NCBI RefSeq assembly: GCF_014636295.1
Contig: NZ_BMEC01000009.1
Location: 124,001-188,000, forward strand
DNA: 64,000 bases
Origin: Marivirga lumbricoides
GTDB lineage: Bacteria; Bacteroidota; Bacteroidia; Cytophagales; Cyclobacteriaceae
Direction of reading: 5' to 3'
In this document: positions 27,729 through 36,532 of the stretch, one piece after another
Layout of the letters: the number at the start of each line of letters is the position of its first letter
Position numbering within the stretch: position 1 is the first letter of the stretch
Notes under the pieces: generated by a model
What the model saw: the letters and a program-made list of their open reading frames with translations, nothing else
The model's database searches: none
Told to the model about the DNA's origin: nothing
Position numbers and translations under genes: made by a program

Positions 27729-27758
27729 TTTGATTTTCAAAAATTTATCCTACTTTTG
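27729..27758 (+). promoter_or_regulatory. Promoter of the DUF2795 gene
   Basis: TTTG (27729-27732), an 18-bp spacer and TACTTTTG (27751-27758) fit the Bacteroidota -33/-7 consensus closely. The ATG follows 27 bp later at 27785. Confidence 0.65.
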
Positions 27759-27784
27759 CGCATCAAAAAAAAATACGTTAAAAT

Positions 27785-28006
27785 ATGTATTGGACATTAG
27801 AATTAGCTTCATATTTAGAAGATGCACCATGGCCTGCTACTAAAGACGAATTAATCGATTTTGCTATCAGATCAGGTGCTCCACTGGAAGTTGTTGAAAA
27901 CTTACAGGAACTGGAAGATGATGGTCAACCTTATGAAAATATTGAGGAAATTTGGCCGGATTATCCATCAAAAGATGATTTCTTCTTCAACGAAGATGAA
28001 TATTAG
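27785..28006 (+). CDS. DUF2795 domain protein
   Basis: 73 residues, acidic. The sequence LEDAPWPATKDELIDFAIRS followed by VVENLQELEDDGQPYENIEE is the DUF2795 fold, found in small bacterial proteins of unknown role. Aromatic and acidic tail (DDFFFNEDEY). It has its own well-matched promoter and a terminator that begins inside its stop codon, so it is probably a highly expressed single-gene unit. Confidence 0.88.
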   Translation: MYWTLELASYLEDAPWPATKDELIDFAIRSGAPLEVVENLQELEDDGQPYENIEEIWPDYPSKDDFFFNEDEY

Positions 28007-28035
28007 CAAAGTGAGCAAAAGCTCACTTTGCTTTT
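28005..28035. terminator. Bidirectional terminator overlapping two stop codons
   Basis: AGCAAAGTGAGC (28005-28016) pairs perfectly with GCTCACTTTGCT (28021-28032) around AAAA, followed by TTT. The left arm begins within the TAG of the DUF2795 gene and the right arm contains the stop of ispD, so one 12-bp hairpin ends both convergent genes. Confidence 0.85.
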
Positions 28036-28691
28036 AATAGTGCTTCGGCAATTAATAAATCTTCAGGAGTAGTTATTTTTATATTTTTATAATCTCCTTC
28101 TATTAAATGTATTTGTTGTCCATATGCTTCAACCACTGAGGCATCATCAGTAAATTCCTCTTTATAGGTCTGTTCGTAAGCAGCTTTTAATATTGTGGAT
28201 TGAAAGGTTTGTGGTGTCTGAATAGCACGCAGGCTGTTCCTGTCTATATTTTGGTTTTTATCTGTCTCTACTCTCCTCACTGAATCTTTCATAGCAACAG
28301 ATGTAATTGCATTGCCTTTTGCTTCAGCTAATTGGTAGGCTTCAAGAATTATTTCTTTACTAACAAAAGGCCTTACACCATCATGCACCGCCACAAGTGA
28401 TTCTTCTTGCACATAATCAAGCGCATTTTTAACAGAATGAAATCTGGTATTACCGCCTGGAACTATTCTGTGTGGTGTATAATTATAATGCCATTCGCAT
28501 AACTCATTCCAAAACTGAATTTCCTCCTGTGGTAAAGTAACAATCAATTCAATGCTAAAATCAGTTAAATGAAAAGCCTGAAGTGTATGCATCAATATAG
28601 GTACCCCTTCTAACTTAAGAAATTGCTTAGGGATATTTACTCCCATTCTTTTCCCGGAACCACCCGCCACTATAATTGCATATCTTTTCAT
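28023..28691 (-). CDS. ispD: 2-C-methyl-D-erythritol 4-phosphate cytidylyltransferase
   Basis: 222 residues, full length. Makes CDP-ME from MEP and CTP, the step after Dxr in the MEP pathway. The nucleotide-binding N-terminus IIVAGGSGKRMGVNIPKQFL carries the GxGxRM...PKQ signature; VAVHDGVRPFVS and the IQTPQTFQSTILKAAYEQ motif are conserved, as is the final EGDYKNIKITTPEDL. Single gene, convergent with the DUF2795 gene. Confidence 0.95.
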   Translation of the reverse strand: MKRYAIIVAGGSGKRMGVNIPKQFLKLEGVPILMHTLQAFHLTDFSIELIVTLPQEEIQFWNELCEWHYNYTPHRIVPGGNTRFHSVKNALDYVQEESLVAVHDGVRPFVSKEIILEAYQLAEAKGNAITSVAMKDSVRRVETDKNQNIDRNSLRAIQTPQTFQSTILKAAYEQTYKEEFTDDASVVEAYGQQIHLIEGDYKNIKITTPEDLLIAEALLKAK

Positions 28692-28833
28692 CTTCTCTTT
28701 TTAAGATATTGAAACACAGAAAAATACTTTAATCACCAATTAATGCCTTTAGAATCTAAAGATGATCGGTTTAGAGGCGGACAGCCTCTACTCTCTGTTT
28801 AATCTCCACAAACTATCAATTCTGAAAACAAAA

Positions 28834-28854
28834 AAAGGGCCATTCAGACCCTTT
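28834..28854 (-). terminator. Terminator after the second PorE-like gene
   Basis: AAAGGG (28834-28839) and CCCTTT (28849-28854) pair around a 9-nt loop; on the minus strand the hairpin is followed by a T-rich run (TTTTTTTG). It lies about 23 bp past the stop of the gene at 28877. Confidence 0.7.
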
Positions 28855-28876
28855 CTAAATTTTTATAGTTTCAAAA

Positions 28877-30994
28877 TCACTCTATCACTACAAATTCTAC
28901 CCTTCTATTAATCTCCCTACCCATCACTTCATCATCATTACTAACTAATGGTTTTTCTTCTCCATACCCTCTTGAAGTAAGCCTTCTTTTATCGATGCCT
29001 TTACCAGTTAAATAATTTACTACTCTATTTGACCTCATCTGGGAAAGCGTTTTATTGTATGCTTTATCTCCAATATTATCCGTATGTCCTGCTATTTCAA
29101 CATTCACATCAGGATTTTGCTCTAAGAACTTCACCATTTTATTCAGTTCATCGTAAGACTCAATAGTAAATGTAGCCTTATCAAAATCAAAATAGATATT
29201 CTTAAGTATTCTCCTGGTGCCTACTACCGGTTTACTTAACCTGATAGTTTCTCTTACAGTCTGCTCCTTATCAGTTGACGCAGGCACTGATAGCCTTTTA
29301 TTGGTAAAGATATAGCCCACCTTTTCTGTAGAAAGTAAAAAGTCAGTAGTTTTTTTACGAACAATTGCAAAACTATAAATTCCTTTATCTACCTTAACTG
29401 CAGGCACTGCCAGGTTATCCGGTATACTCTTCAGATTAATTGTAACATCTATTGGTTCTCCCGTTTCAGCATCTAAAACCCTCACCATTAAATTAACGGG
29501 AACCGCTGTGGGAACTATTGGCTTTTGTTCTACTACCTTTTCTTCTACTATTTTTTTCTCTTCTGCTTTAGGAACATCAACTCCTGTCACCTTGGTGTCA
29601 TTTGTACTTTCCTCAACATCTACCTTTTTTTCATTTTGTGATGCTTGTGCTTTCTTTAAGTCACTGCCAGGGTCTGCAATAGTTACTCTGTAAATATCAT
29701 TATAACCCATTCCGTCATCCCTAACAGAGGCATAATATCCTGTTTTGCCATCTTTCGTCATCACAAAATAAATATCATCATCGGGTGAATTAAGAGGATA
29801 TCCAAGATTCTCAGGCGTGCTCCACTCAGCACTGGTACTATCATAAACAGATTTGTAAATATCAAATCCTCCCATGCCATCATGGCCTGTAGAACTAAAA
29901 TATAGAGTTTTCCCGTCAAACTGAATAAAAGGACCATCTTCATCCATCTCAGTATTGATAACGCTGCCTAAATTCTTTGAAGGCCCCCATTCACCTTTTT
30001 TATTTTTGGTAGAGAAATAAATATCAAACCCACCATTTCCTCCAGGCCTGTTACTGGCAAAAAAAACTGTATTACCATCAGGTGATTGAGAAATAGATTT
30101 CTCGTTGTAACCAGTAGAATTAATGTTTTCGCTTAATCCAATGGGGGGTGACCATGTATCTTCAGAAAGCAAATTAGTATAGTAAATATCCCCATTGCCC
30201 TCATCGCTGTAGATGTAAAGTGTTTTACCATCAGGTGAAAAAGCTAAGTTAGAGTCGTGGTACTTAGTATTCACAACGCTACCAATATTTTTAGCAGGCT
30301 GCCATTTTCCATTGCTTTTTCTGGAAATAAAAATATCTTCATAATGAAAGTTATCATCAAAAACGTTCTCGTTTAGGTTGCCCTGGCCTCTTCTGGTGGT
30401 AAAAACCATCATATCTTCCTCCGCATTTACATTAGGTGCAAAATCCCAGGATTCAGAGTTAATGTTACTTCCCACATTAACAATGGAATAATTGACAGGT
30501 TCACTTTTGTATCTAATACCATTTTCACTTTCATAAATTCTCCTTTCAACTTCTATCAATGGTGTTTTATCAGAACCTTTGTACTCAGCACTTTTCTCAA
30601 GTTTTCTTTGGTATTCATCATAATATTCAATCGCAGTTTCAAACTCATATCCATATTGATATGCTCTGCCAATCAGGTACAATAGATCAAATTTATAATT
30701 AGGATCTAATTGATAAGCCCTCAAAAGGTATGTAGTCGCTTTAGATTTTTCAGTGGTTTGAAGGTATGTATTCCCTGCCATAAAGTTAGCTTTTGCACTG
30801 TTAGGATCTGCCTCAGCAGCAAGCACATACATCTCTCTGGCTTGAACTAAGGCTTTGGTGGCTGCCAGCACCTCTTCTGCCATTACTAAATAATCTTGAG
30901 ATAACTCTTCCGGGGTCTTCTCTTGGGAGAAGCTTTTGTTCATAAAAACAATGGTTGTAAGAAATATAAATAGCAGTCTATATTGTAATTTCAT
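28877..30994 (-). CDS. OmpA-family protein with TPR, PD40 propeller and CRD (PorE-like)
   Basis: 705 residues. Signal peptide (about 1-23), TPR region (about 30-150, with AKANFMAGNTYLQTTEKSKA), PD40 propeller (about 165-440; repeated SPDGKTLYIYSDEGNGD, SPDGNTVFFASNRPGGNGGF), a lysine/valine-rich linker (about 450-500), a CRD-like domain (VRVLDAETGEPIDVTINLKS), and OmpA C-terminal domain (ILKNIYFDFDKATFTIESYD; GHTDNIGDKAYNKTLSQMRS; INRRVEFVVIE). The peptidoglycan-binding Asp and Arg are intact, and the tail is the standard NRRVEF form. Architecture equals PorE of the T9SS; compared with the paralogue at 1507-3375 it is longer and more canonical, so it is the better PorE candidate (inference). 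Confidence 0.9.
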   Translation of the reverse strand: MKLQYRLLFIFLTTIVFMNKSFSQEKTPEELSQDYLVMAEEVLAATKALVQAREMYVLAAEADPNSAKANFMAGNTYLQTTEKSKATTYLLRAYQLDPNYKFDLLYLIGRAYQYGYEFETAIEYYDEYQRKLEKSAEYKGSDKTPLIEVERRIYESENGIRYKSEPVNYSIVNVGSNINSESWDFAPNVNAEEDMMVFTTRRGQGNLNENVFDDNFHYEDIFISRKSNGKWQPAKNIGSVVNTKYHDSNLAFSPDGKTLYIYSDEGNGDIYYTNLLSEDTWSPPIGLSENINSTGYNEKSISQSPDGNTVFFASNRPGGNGGFDIYFSTKNKKGEWGPSKNLGSVINTEMDEDGPFIQFDGKTLYFSSTGHDGMGGFDIYKSVYDSTSAEWSTPENLGYPLNSPDDDIYFVMTKDGKTGYYASVRDDGMGYNDIYRVTIADPGSDLKKAQASQNEKKVDVEESTNDTKVTGVDVPKAEEKKIVEEKVVEQKPIVPTAVPVNLMVRVLDAETGEPIDVTINLKSIPDNLAVPAVKVDKGIYSFAIVRKKTTDFLLSTEKVGYIFTNKRLSVPASTDKEQTVRETIRLSKPVVGTRRILKNIYFDFDKATFTIESYDELNKMVKFLEQNPDVNVEIAGHTDNIGDKAYNKTLSQMRSNRVVNYLTGKGIDKRRLTSRGYGEEKPLVSNDDEVMGREINRRVEFVVIE

Positions 30995-31152
30995 ATTCTT
31001 CTTAATTCGGTAAAAGATAGCGAGTTAAGTCGCTTCACTCAAATAATCACTTAAATTAAGTTACTTTTTATGTTATATCAAAAAAACAAGCAAAAACTTA
31101 TTAAAATTCTTTCATATTATCAACTAATCTATCTTCTTTAGTACAAAGGCTT

Positions 31153-31160
31153 TATCTTTG
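31153..31160 (+). promoter_or_regulatory. Predicted -7 box for engB
   Basis: TATCTTTG, a full TAnnTTTG match, ends 4 bp before the engB ATG, so the transcript should start at or just inside the start codon. Confidence 0.45.
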
Positions 31161-31164
31161 CAGG

Positions 31165-31773
31165 ATGGAAATCATTAAAGAAGCAGAATTCATAATTAGT
31201 AATACAGACCACACCAAATGCCCCGCTCCTGACTTGCCGGAATATGCATTTATAGGACGATCCAATGTAGGCAAATCTTCTTTAATAAATATGCTTTCTG
31301 GCAGAAAAAGCCTTGCAAAAATATCAGGAAAACCGGGCAAAACACAACTAATTAACCACTTTCTGATGGATAAAGCCTGGTATCTTGTAGATTTACCTGG
31401 CTACGGATATGCAAAAGTGAGCAAAAAAGTAAATGCCGGATGGGGAACAATGATCAATAATTACCTCACCTCACGAGAAAACCTTGTATGTGTATTTGTA
31501 CTGATTGATTCTCGCCTTCCTCCGCAAAAGGTAGACATGGAGTTTATAGATTTTGTTGGTAAAAATGGATTACCATTATCACTGATTTTCACCAAAGCTG
31601 ATAAGCAATCTTTAAATAAAACAAATCAAAGTATTGCCGCTTTTCGTAAGAATATGCTTAAGACATGGGAAGATTTCCCACCTTATTTCATAAGTTCTGC
31701 TACAGAAACCATTGGTAAAGCTGAAGTACTTAATTTTATTGACAAACTCAATCAAGCCTGGAAAAAAGAATAA
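31165..31773 (+). CDS. engB: Ribosome biogenesis GTP-binding protein (YihA/YsxC)
   Basis: 202 residues, full length. Essential GTPase for 50S subunit assembly. P-loop GRSNVGKSSLINML at 31-44, G3 DLPGYGYAKVSKKV, G4 TKADK, and the family C-terminus YFISSATETIGKAEVLNFID. The ATG at 31165 lies just behind a TATCTTTG box. Convergent with fbp, whose stop is 8 bp away. Confidence 0.95.
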   Translation: MEIIKEAEFIISNTDHTKCPAPDLPEYAFIGRSNVGKSSLINMLSGRKSLAKISGKPGKTQLINHFLMDKAWYLVDLPGYGYAKVSKKVNAGWGTMINNYLTSRENLVCVFVLIDSRLPPQKVDMEFIDFVGKNGLPLSLIFTKADKQSLNKTNQSIAAFRKNMLKTWEDFPPYFISSATETIGKAEVLNFIDKLNQAWKKE

Positions 31774-31796
31774 GGCTCCCACTAAGACAAGCCTTT
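31772..31796. terminator. Possible shared hairpin between engB and fbp
   Basis: AAGGCT (31772-31777) pairs with AGCCTT (31790-31795) across the 8-bp gap and both stop codons. The stem is short and the T run after it is only three bases, so it is a weak terminator candidate. Confidence 0.35.
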
Positions 31797-32771
31797 CATC
31801 ACCTCCTCCACCATGCAGGTGGAGCCAACATAAAATGGCACCCGTTGATGTAAAGATTCCGGCTGGATATCCAAAATTCTCATTTTACCATCTGTAGCCA
31901 TACCACCTGCCTGCTCACAAATCATGGCCAGCGCATTACACTCATAATTGAGTCGTAGTTTCCCATTGGGAGTTTTATCGGTGGAAGGATAAATGTATAT
32001 ACCTCCTTTTAGTAGATTCCTATGGAAATCAGCTACTAAAGAGCCAATATAGCGCGCTGTGAACCTCTGCTTTTTACAGTTTTCAATGTATTTAACCACA
32101 TGTGGTTCAAACCCTTCATATCCTCCTTCATTAATAGAGTAAATTTTACCATCTTCAGGTATTCTGATGTTGGAGTGAGACAGAAAAAATTCACCAAGTG
32201 AAGGATCGTAAGTGAAGCCGTTGACACCCCTACCGGTAGTATAAACCATCATAGTGGAAGAGCCATACAAAAGGTAACCTGCTGCCACTTGCTCAGAACC
32301 CTTTTGTAAAACATCTTCTTCAGAAACAGGCCCACCTACAGGAGATGTTCTTCTGAAGATGGAAAATATAGTTCCAATGGAAACGTTTACATCAATATTA
32401 GAAGAGCCATCCAATGGATCCATTGCTACAATATAACGTCCATCCGGGTTTTTCATATCCAGTATTTCATCATCTTCTTCGGAAACGATTGCACATACTT
32501 CGCCACCATTACGGAGGGCACGAATAAACCGTATATTGGCAATTACATCCAGCTTCTGTTGTTCCTCTCCCTGAATATTTTCAGTACCATAGGCGCCACC
32601 AATATTAAGAAGCCCGGCTCGGTTTACTTCGCGGTGAATAATCTTGCCAGCCAGGGCTATATCTCTCAAAAGCTGCGATAGTTCTCCTGTAGCAAAAGCG
32701 AAATCATTTTGCTTCTTCTTTATAAATCGATCTAATGTAATGCCAACTGGGGTAGCAATTCGGTTTTGCAT
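31782..32771 (-). CDS. fbp: Fructose-1,6-bisphosphatase class 1
   Basis: 329 residues, full length for class 1 FBPase, which makes fructose 6-phosphate in gluconeogenesis. Metal and substrate motifs: [32 protein letters not shown] (the Li+-sensitive phosphatase signature), and [20 protein letters not shown]. The N-terminus ([18 protein letters not shown]) matches the family. Consistent with acetate growth through the locus at 45357-54014, where gluconeogenesis is required. Divergent from aspartate kinase. Confidence 0.96.
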   Translation of the reverse strand: MQNRIATPVGITLDRFIKKKQNDFAFATGELSQLLRDIALAGKIIHREVNRAGLLNIGGAYGTENIQGEEQQKLDVIANIRFIRALRNGGEVCAIVSEEDDEILDMKNPDGRYIVAMDPLDGSSNIDVNVSIGTIFSIFRRTSPVGGPVSEEDVLQKGSEQVAAGYLLYGSSTMMVYTTGRGVNGFTYDPSLGEFFLSHSNIRIPEDGKIYSINEGGYEGFEPHVVKYIENCKKQRFTARYIGSLVADFHRNLLKGGIYIYPSTDKTPNGKLRLNYECNALAMICEQAGGMATDGKMRILDIQPESLHQRVPFYVGSTCMVEEVMKGLS

Positions 32772-32847
32772 GGTATAAATTTTTACTATTGCGCTAAATT
32801 ATAAAAATTGCAACTTAATTTGCCGATTGAAGACAGAAAAGAAATTT

Positions 32848-34113
32848 ATGCAGGTTTTTAAATTTGGAGGTGCCTCTATAAAAAATGCAATTGCAGTAAA
32901 AAATATCGCTGCAATTATTAAGCTTTTTCCGAAAGAAAAGCTAGTGATAGTTGTTTCTGCTATGGGAAAAACAACCAATGCATTAGAAGAAATACTATCA
33001 ACATTCTTAAATGGGAAAAACCCTGAGTTACTCATTAGTAATCTTTATGAAAACCATCTTTCTATTGTTAATAATCTTTTCCCTGAACCGGAGTTGGTAA
33101 TCCAAAAACTAACCAGTGAATTTAAAAAACTTGAAGAAAGCCTACTCCTTTGCAGCAAAGCAAAATATGATGCTTCTTATGATAGTGTAATTTCCCGGGG
33201 GGAATTTATCTCTTCTATGATTATTGAGTCATTTTTAATCCAGGAAGGATTTTTGGCAAAAAAATATGATGCTCCTTTGTGGATTAAAACAGATAGTAAC
33301 TTTAGAGATGCCACCATCAACTGGCCTTTAACGGAAGCGAAGATAAATAAGGGAGTGCAGGAAGGTTTTAAAGAGAATAATTTACTGATCACTCAAGGGT
33401 TTATCGGTTCGGATAATAAAGATAATATCACTACTTTAGGAAGAGAAGGTTCTGATTTTACTGCAGCAATTATTGCATCTTCTCTACATACCAATTCAGT
33501 AACTATTTGGAAGGATGTGCCAGGTATTTTAAATGCAGATCCTAAAAAAATACAGGACGCAATCCTCTATCATGAACTTTCATATCGGGAAGCTGCAGAA
33601 ATGACTTATTACGGAGCATCTGTTATCCACCCCAAAACGATTAAACCACTTGCAAATAAAAACATTCCACTATTGGTTAAGTCTTTTCAGGATCCCACCA
33701 AAAGTGGCACTATTATTCATGAATGCAAGGTAGCGCATCATATTCCTTGCATCATCATTAAAGAGAAACAATGCCTGATCACTTTTCAGGTAACAGATTT
33801 TACTTTTATTAGTGAGAGCAATCTATCTGATATTTTTTCTGCGATAGATCGCTTGCATATCAAAATAAATATGATGCAAAATTCAGCTATCTCATTTTCC
33901 ATCTGCGTAAATGATGATTGGTACAAGTTGGAAAAACTTATCAGTGGATTGGAGGATAAATTTGATATACTTTACAATAGAGAACTGGAGTTAATTACAA
34001 TTAAAAACTATGCTGATGATTTGATTGAGCGACTTAAAAAAGATAGAAATATATATTTAGAACAGAAAACCAGGAAGAATTTCCAAATGGTTGTAAAGCC
34101 TCTGGAGAATTAA
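32848..34113 (+). CDS. Aspartate kinase
   Basis: 421 residues from ATG 32848 (MQVFKFGGASIKNA, the family's usual start); the frame is open upstream to a TTG at 32827. Phosphorylates aspartate for Lys/Met/Thr synthesis. Kinase motifs: KFGGASI, SRGEFISSMI, LGREGSDFTAAIIA, and the segment WKDVPGILNADPKKI. The C-terminal ACT region is shorter and more divergent than in regulated LysC, keeping only part of the second ACT domain (KINMMQNSAISFSICVNDD). No homoserine-dehydrogenase fusion. Confidence 0.92.
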   Translation: MQVFKFGGASIKNAIAVKNIAAIIKLFPKEKLVIVVSAMGKTTNALEEILSTFLNGKNPELLISNLYENHLSIVNNLFPEPELVIQKLTSEFKKLEESLLLCSKAKYDASYDSVISRGEFISSMIIESFLIQEGFLAKKYDAPLWIKTDSNFRDATINWPLTEAKINKGVQEGFKENNLLITQGFIGSDNKDNITTLGREGSDFTAAIIASSLHTNSVTIWKDVPGILNADPKKIQDAILYHELSYREAAEMTYYGASVIHPKTIKPLANKNIPLLVKSFQDPTKSGTIIHECKVAHHIPCIIIKEKQCLITFQVTDFTFISESNLSDIFSAIDRLHIKINMMQNSAISFSICVNDDWYKLEKLISGLEDKFDILYNRELELITIKNYADDLIERLKKDRNIYLEQKTRKNFQMVVKPLEN

Positions 34114-34185
34114 GCTTTACAAAGATTTGTATAATTGGAAGGGATTCCGCTAAATTCGTTTTTGAAAAAAGGAAAAAAGGAGATT

Positions 34186-34641
34186 ATGGAGTTAAATGAA
34201 ATAGCGTCAGTAACAGGAAAAGGTGGGTTATTTAAAGTTCTAAAGCCTTCAAGAACAGGTGTTATACTGGAATCGTTAGATGATAAAAAGAAAAAATTAA
34301 TAGCCCATGCGCACGACAGGGTATCAATATTAGATGAAATTTCAGTTTACACTACTGATGCAGAAGGCAATGTACCTTTGCACACTGTTCTGGTGAAAAT
34401 TAAAGAAGAATTTGGTGATGATACCGGAATAGATAATAATTCATCGAAAGAAGAAATTATGTCATTCTTAAAACACATTCTTCCTAATTATGATGAAAAT
34501 CAGGTATACCCTTCTGATGTAAAAAAAATTATCAGTTGGTATGAAATTATTCTGAAAGAAGCACCCGAGGTTTTAGAGAACAAGACTGAAAAAACTGAGA
34601 AGAAAAGTAAAAAAGAGAAAGAAGATAAAGCTGAAAAATAA
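34186..34641 (+). CDS. DUF5606 domain protein
   Basis: 151 residues from ATG 34186. The first 80 residues (MELNEIASVTGKGGLFKVLK; GVILESLDDKKKKLIAHAHD; VSILDEISVYTTDAEGNVPL) match DUF5606, a Bacteroidota-specific family of unknown function. The middle has a helical segment (EEIMSFLKHILPNYDENQVY) and the tail is a low-complexity lysine/glutamate stretch. The frame is open upstream to 34135 but that extension does not look like the family. Follows aspartate kinase by 72 bp. Confidence 0.85.
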   Translation: MELNEIASVTGKGGLFKVLKPSRTGVILESLDDKKKKLIAHAHDRVSILDEISVYTTDAEGNVPLHTVLVKIKEEFGDDTGIDNNSSKEEIMSFLKHILPNYDENQVYPSDVKKIISWYEIILKEAPEVLENKTEKTEKKSKKEKEDKAEK

Positions 34642-34795
34642 TTCACCACTCGCGAATTATTTGCCGGATTTACCCATTTAACTTTTAGCAGGGGTATAAA
34701 GTATTTTATTGGTTAAGTTCGATTTACGGATGGGAAGCATTTCTACCTCTCCTATCGGACTTAGCTTTATCCCTCTTTTCATTTACTCTAAAAAT

Positions 34796-35248
34796 ATGTT
34801 ATCAAAAAAAGCAAAATATGCCATTAATGCGTTAGTCTATTTAGTGCGAAATTCAGAAAGCACACCTATAGCTATAGGGCAAATTGCTAAGGATCAGAAT
34901 ATTCCTCACAAATTTTTAGAAGCCATTCTTCTGGATTTAAAAAAAGCCAAAATCCTTAATAGCAAGAAAGGAAAATATGGGGGCTACTCTCTCAATAAAT
35001 CTCCTGAGAAAATTCATATGGCTGAAGTAATGAGGCTTTTTGATGGGGCCGTTGCTTTACTTCCTTGTGTTACCTACAAATACTACGAGAAGTGTGAGGA
35101 ATGTACAGACGAAGAAATCTGCGGCATTCGGGAGGTCTTTTTAGAGATTAGAAATGAAACTGTCAGGAGGTTAAAAGGAGCAACACTTGCTTCAATTGTA
35201 TCAAGCGAAGAAGAAAAAAAAGCCCAACAAGAAGCGGCAAAAGGTTAA
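34796..35248 (+). CDS. Rrf2-family transcriptional regulator
   Basis: 150 residues from ATG 34796 (MLSKKAKYAINALVYLV); the upstream extension to 34709 is not family-like. Winged HTH of the Rrf2 family (IGQIAKDQNIPHKFLEAILL, KGKYGGYSLNKSPEKIHMAE) and a C-terminal segment with cysteines in CVTYKYYEKCEECTDEEICG, the spacing used by Fe-S cluster-binding IscR/NsrR-type proteins or redox-sensing relatives. Its targets are not apparent; the neighbours are not Fe-S or sulfur genes. Converges on the methyltransferase gene. Confidence 0.88.
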   Translation: MLSKKAKYAINALVYLVRNSESTPIAIGQIAKDQNIPHKFLEAILLDLKKAKILNSKKGKYGGYSLNKSPEKIHMAEVMRLFDGAVALLPCVTYKYYEKCEECTDEEICGIREVFLEIRNETVRRLKGATLASIVSSEEEKKAQQEAAKG

Positions 35249-35341
35249 GTAAAGATAAAATTCACCGCTTAACTCCATTAAATTCTTCCTGTCTTATATT
35301 GATATAAAATCTTTCTATTAGGAATTTGGAAAGCTAACCTG

Positions 35342-36532
35342 TTACCAAACTCTTAGTACCAGCCCCTTCAAATATTCACCTTCAGGGTGGTAAATACTAA
35401 TAGGATGATCCGCTGGCTGATGCAATTGATGGATTATTTGCACTTCTCTACCTGCCCTGGCTGCTGCAGAAAATACTGCTGTTCTGAAATGTTCTGAGGT
35501 AATCACCTGGGAGCAACTGAAAGTAAAAAGTACTCCTCCTGACTTCATGTTTTTAATAGCTTTTTCATTGATGGTTCTATAGCCTTTTAATCCATTACTT
35601 AACACGCGTCTGTGCTTGGCAAAAGCCGGTGGATCCAACACAATTACATCGTATTGCTCGGGCATCTCATTCAAAAAGCTAAACACATCCGCACAGTACG
35701 ATTGGTGAGCACTTTGATCCAGGAAATTAATTTGCACATTTTCATCTGTCAGATCAATGGCCAATTGCGAGCTATCTACGCTGTGCACCAATGAGGCCCC
35801 TGCTTTTAAAGCAGCCACAGAAAAACCACCTGAATAACAGAATGTATTAAGCACTTTTTTGCCTTTGCTGTAACTTTCAAGTAGCTTCCTATTCTCTCTC
35901 TGGTCTACAAAAAAGCCTGTTTTTTGCCCTGTTACTACGTTAATGTTGTAAATGTTACCATATTCTCTCACTCTCCATTCAGCCTTTTCCTCTCCAAAGA
36001 GAAAAGCATCCTTTTGTTCTAAGTCTGCTTTAAACGGCAGAGAATGATCGCTTTTATCATACACCGCCTTTAGCTTATCACCCAAAAGTGACTGTAAAAC
36101 ATTAATAAAGACATCTTTTATTCTGTACATCCCTACTGTATGCGCCTGAAACACCACACAGCCATCATAATAATCAACAATGAGGCCCGGAAAACCGTCT
36201 CCCTCACCGTGGATCATTCTAAAAACATTTGTTTCTTCGTTTTCCCATAATCCGGCAACTTTTCTTAATTGAATTGCTTTCTCTAACTTTCTGTGCCAAA
36301 AATCTTTATTGATTTCTTCCTGAGAGAAGCTTAACATCCTCACTGAAATAGACCCTACCTGGTAATATCCCAAACCTATAAATTCCTTGCCAGCATTTCT
36401 AACCTCCACAAAATCTCCTTCTGTTAATTCTTTAGGCAATATTCGAATGGCTCCGGAAAAAATCCAGGGATGGAAACGCTCCAGAGATTTCTCCTTGCCT
36501 TTCTTCAGAACTATGGTAGGGTAATTATTCAT
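35342..36532 (-). CDS. Class I SAM-dependent rRNA methyltransferase with PUA domain (RlmI-like)
   Basis: 396 residues. N-terminal PUA domain (about 1-75, KGKEKSLERFHPWIFSGAIR), central EEHE-like domain, and C-terminal Rossmann methyltransferase: SAM motif VLNTFCYSGGFSVAALKAGA, VHSVDSSQLAIDLTDEN, and catalytic-region VIVLDPPAFAKHRR (DPPAF motif). Matches E. coli RlmI (23S rRNA m5C1962). Starts 4 nt inside the end of comB, so the two are coupled. Confidence 0.92.
   Translation of the reverse strand: MNNYPTIVLKKGKEKSLERFHPWIFSGAIRILPKELTEGDFVEVRNAGKEFIGLGYYQVGSISVRMLSFSQEEINKDFWHRKLEKAIQLRKVAGLWENEETNVFRMIHGEGDGFPGLIVDYYDGCVVFQAHTVGMYRIKDVFINVLQSLLGDKLKAVYDKSDHSLPFKADLEQKDAFLFGEEKAEWRVREYGNIYNINVVTGQKTGFFVDQRENRKLLESYSKGKKVLNTFCYSGGFSVAALKAGASLVHSVDSSQLAIDLTDENVQINFLDQSAHQSYCADVFSFLNEMPEQYDVIVLDPPAFAKHRRVLSNGLKGYRTINEKAIKNMKSGGVLFTFSCSQVITSEHFRTAVFSAAARAGREVQIIHQLHQPADHPISIYHPEGEYLKGLVLRVW

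Noticed and set aside
31806-31824. Hairpin CTCCACC/GGTGGAG near the fbp 3' end
   Set aside because: It lies inside the fbp coding sequence and has no T run; probably coincidental.
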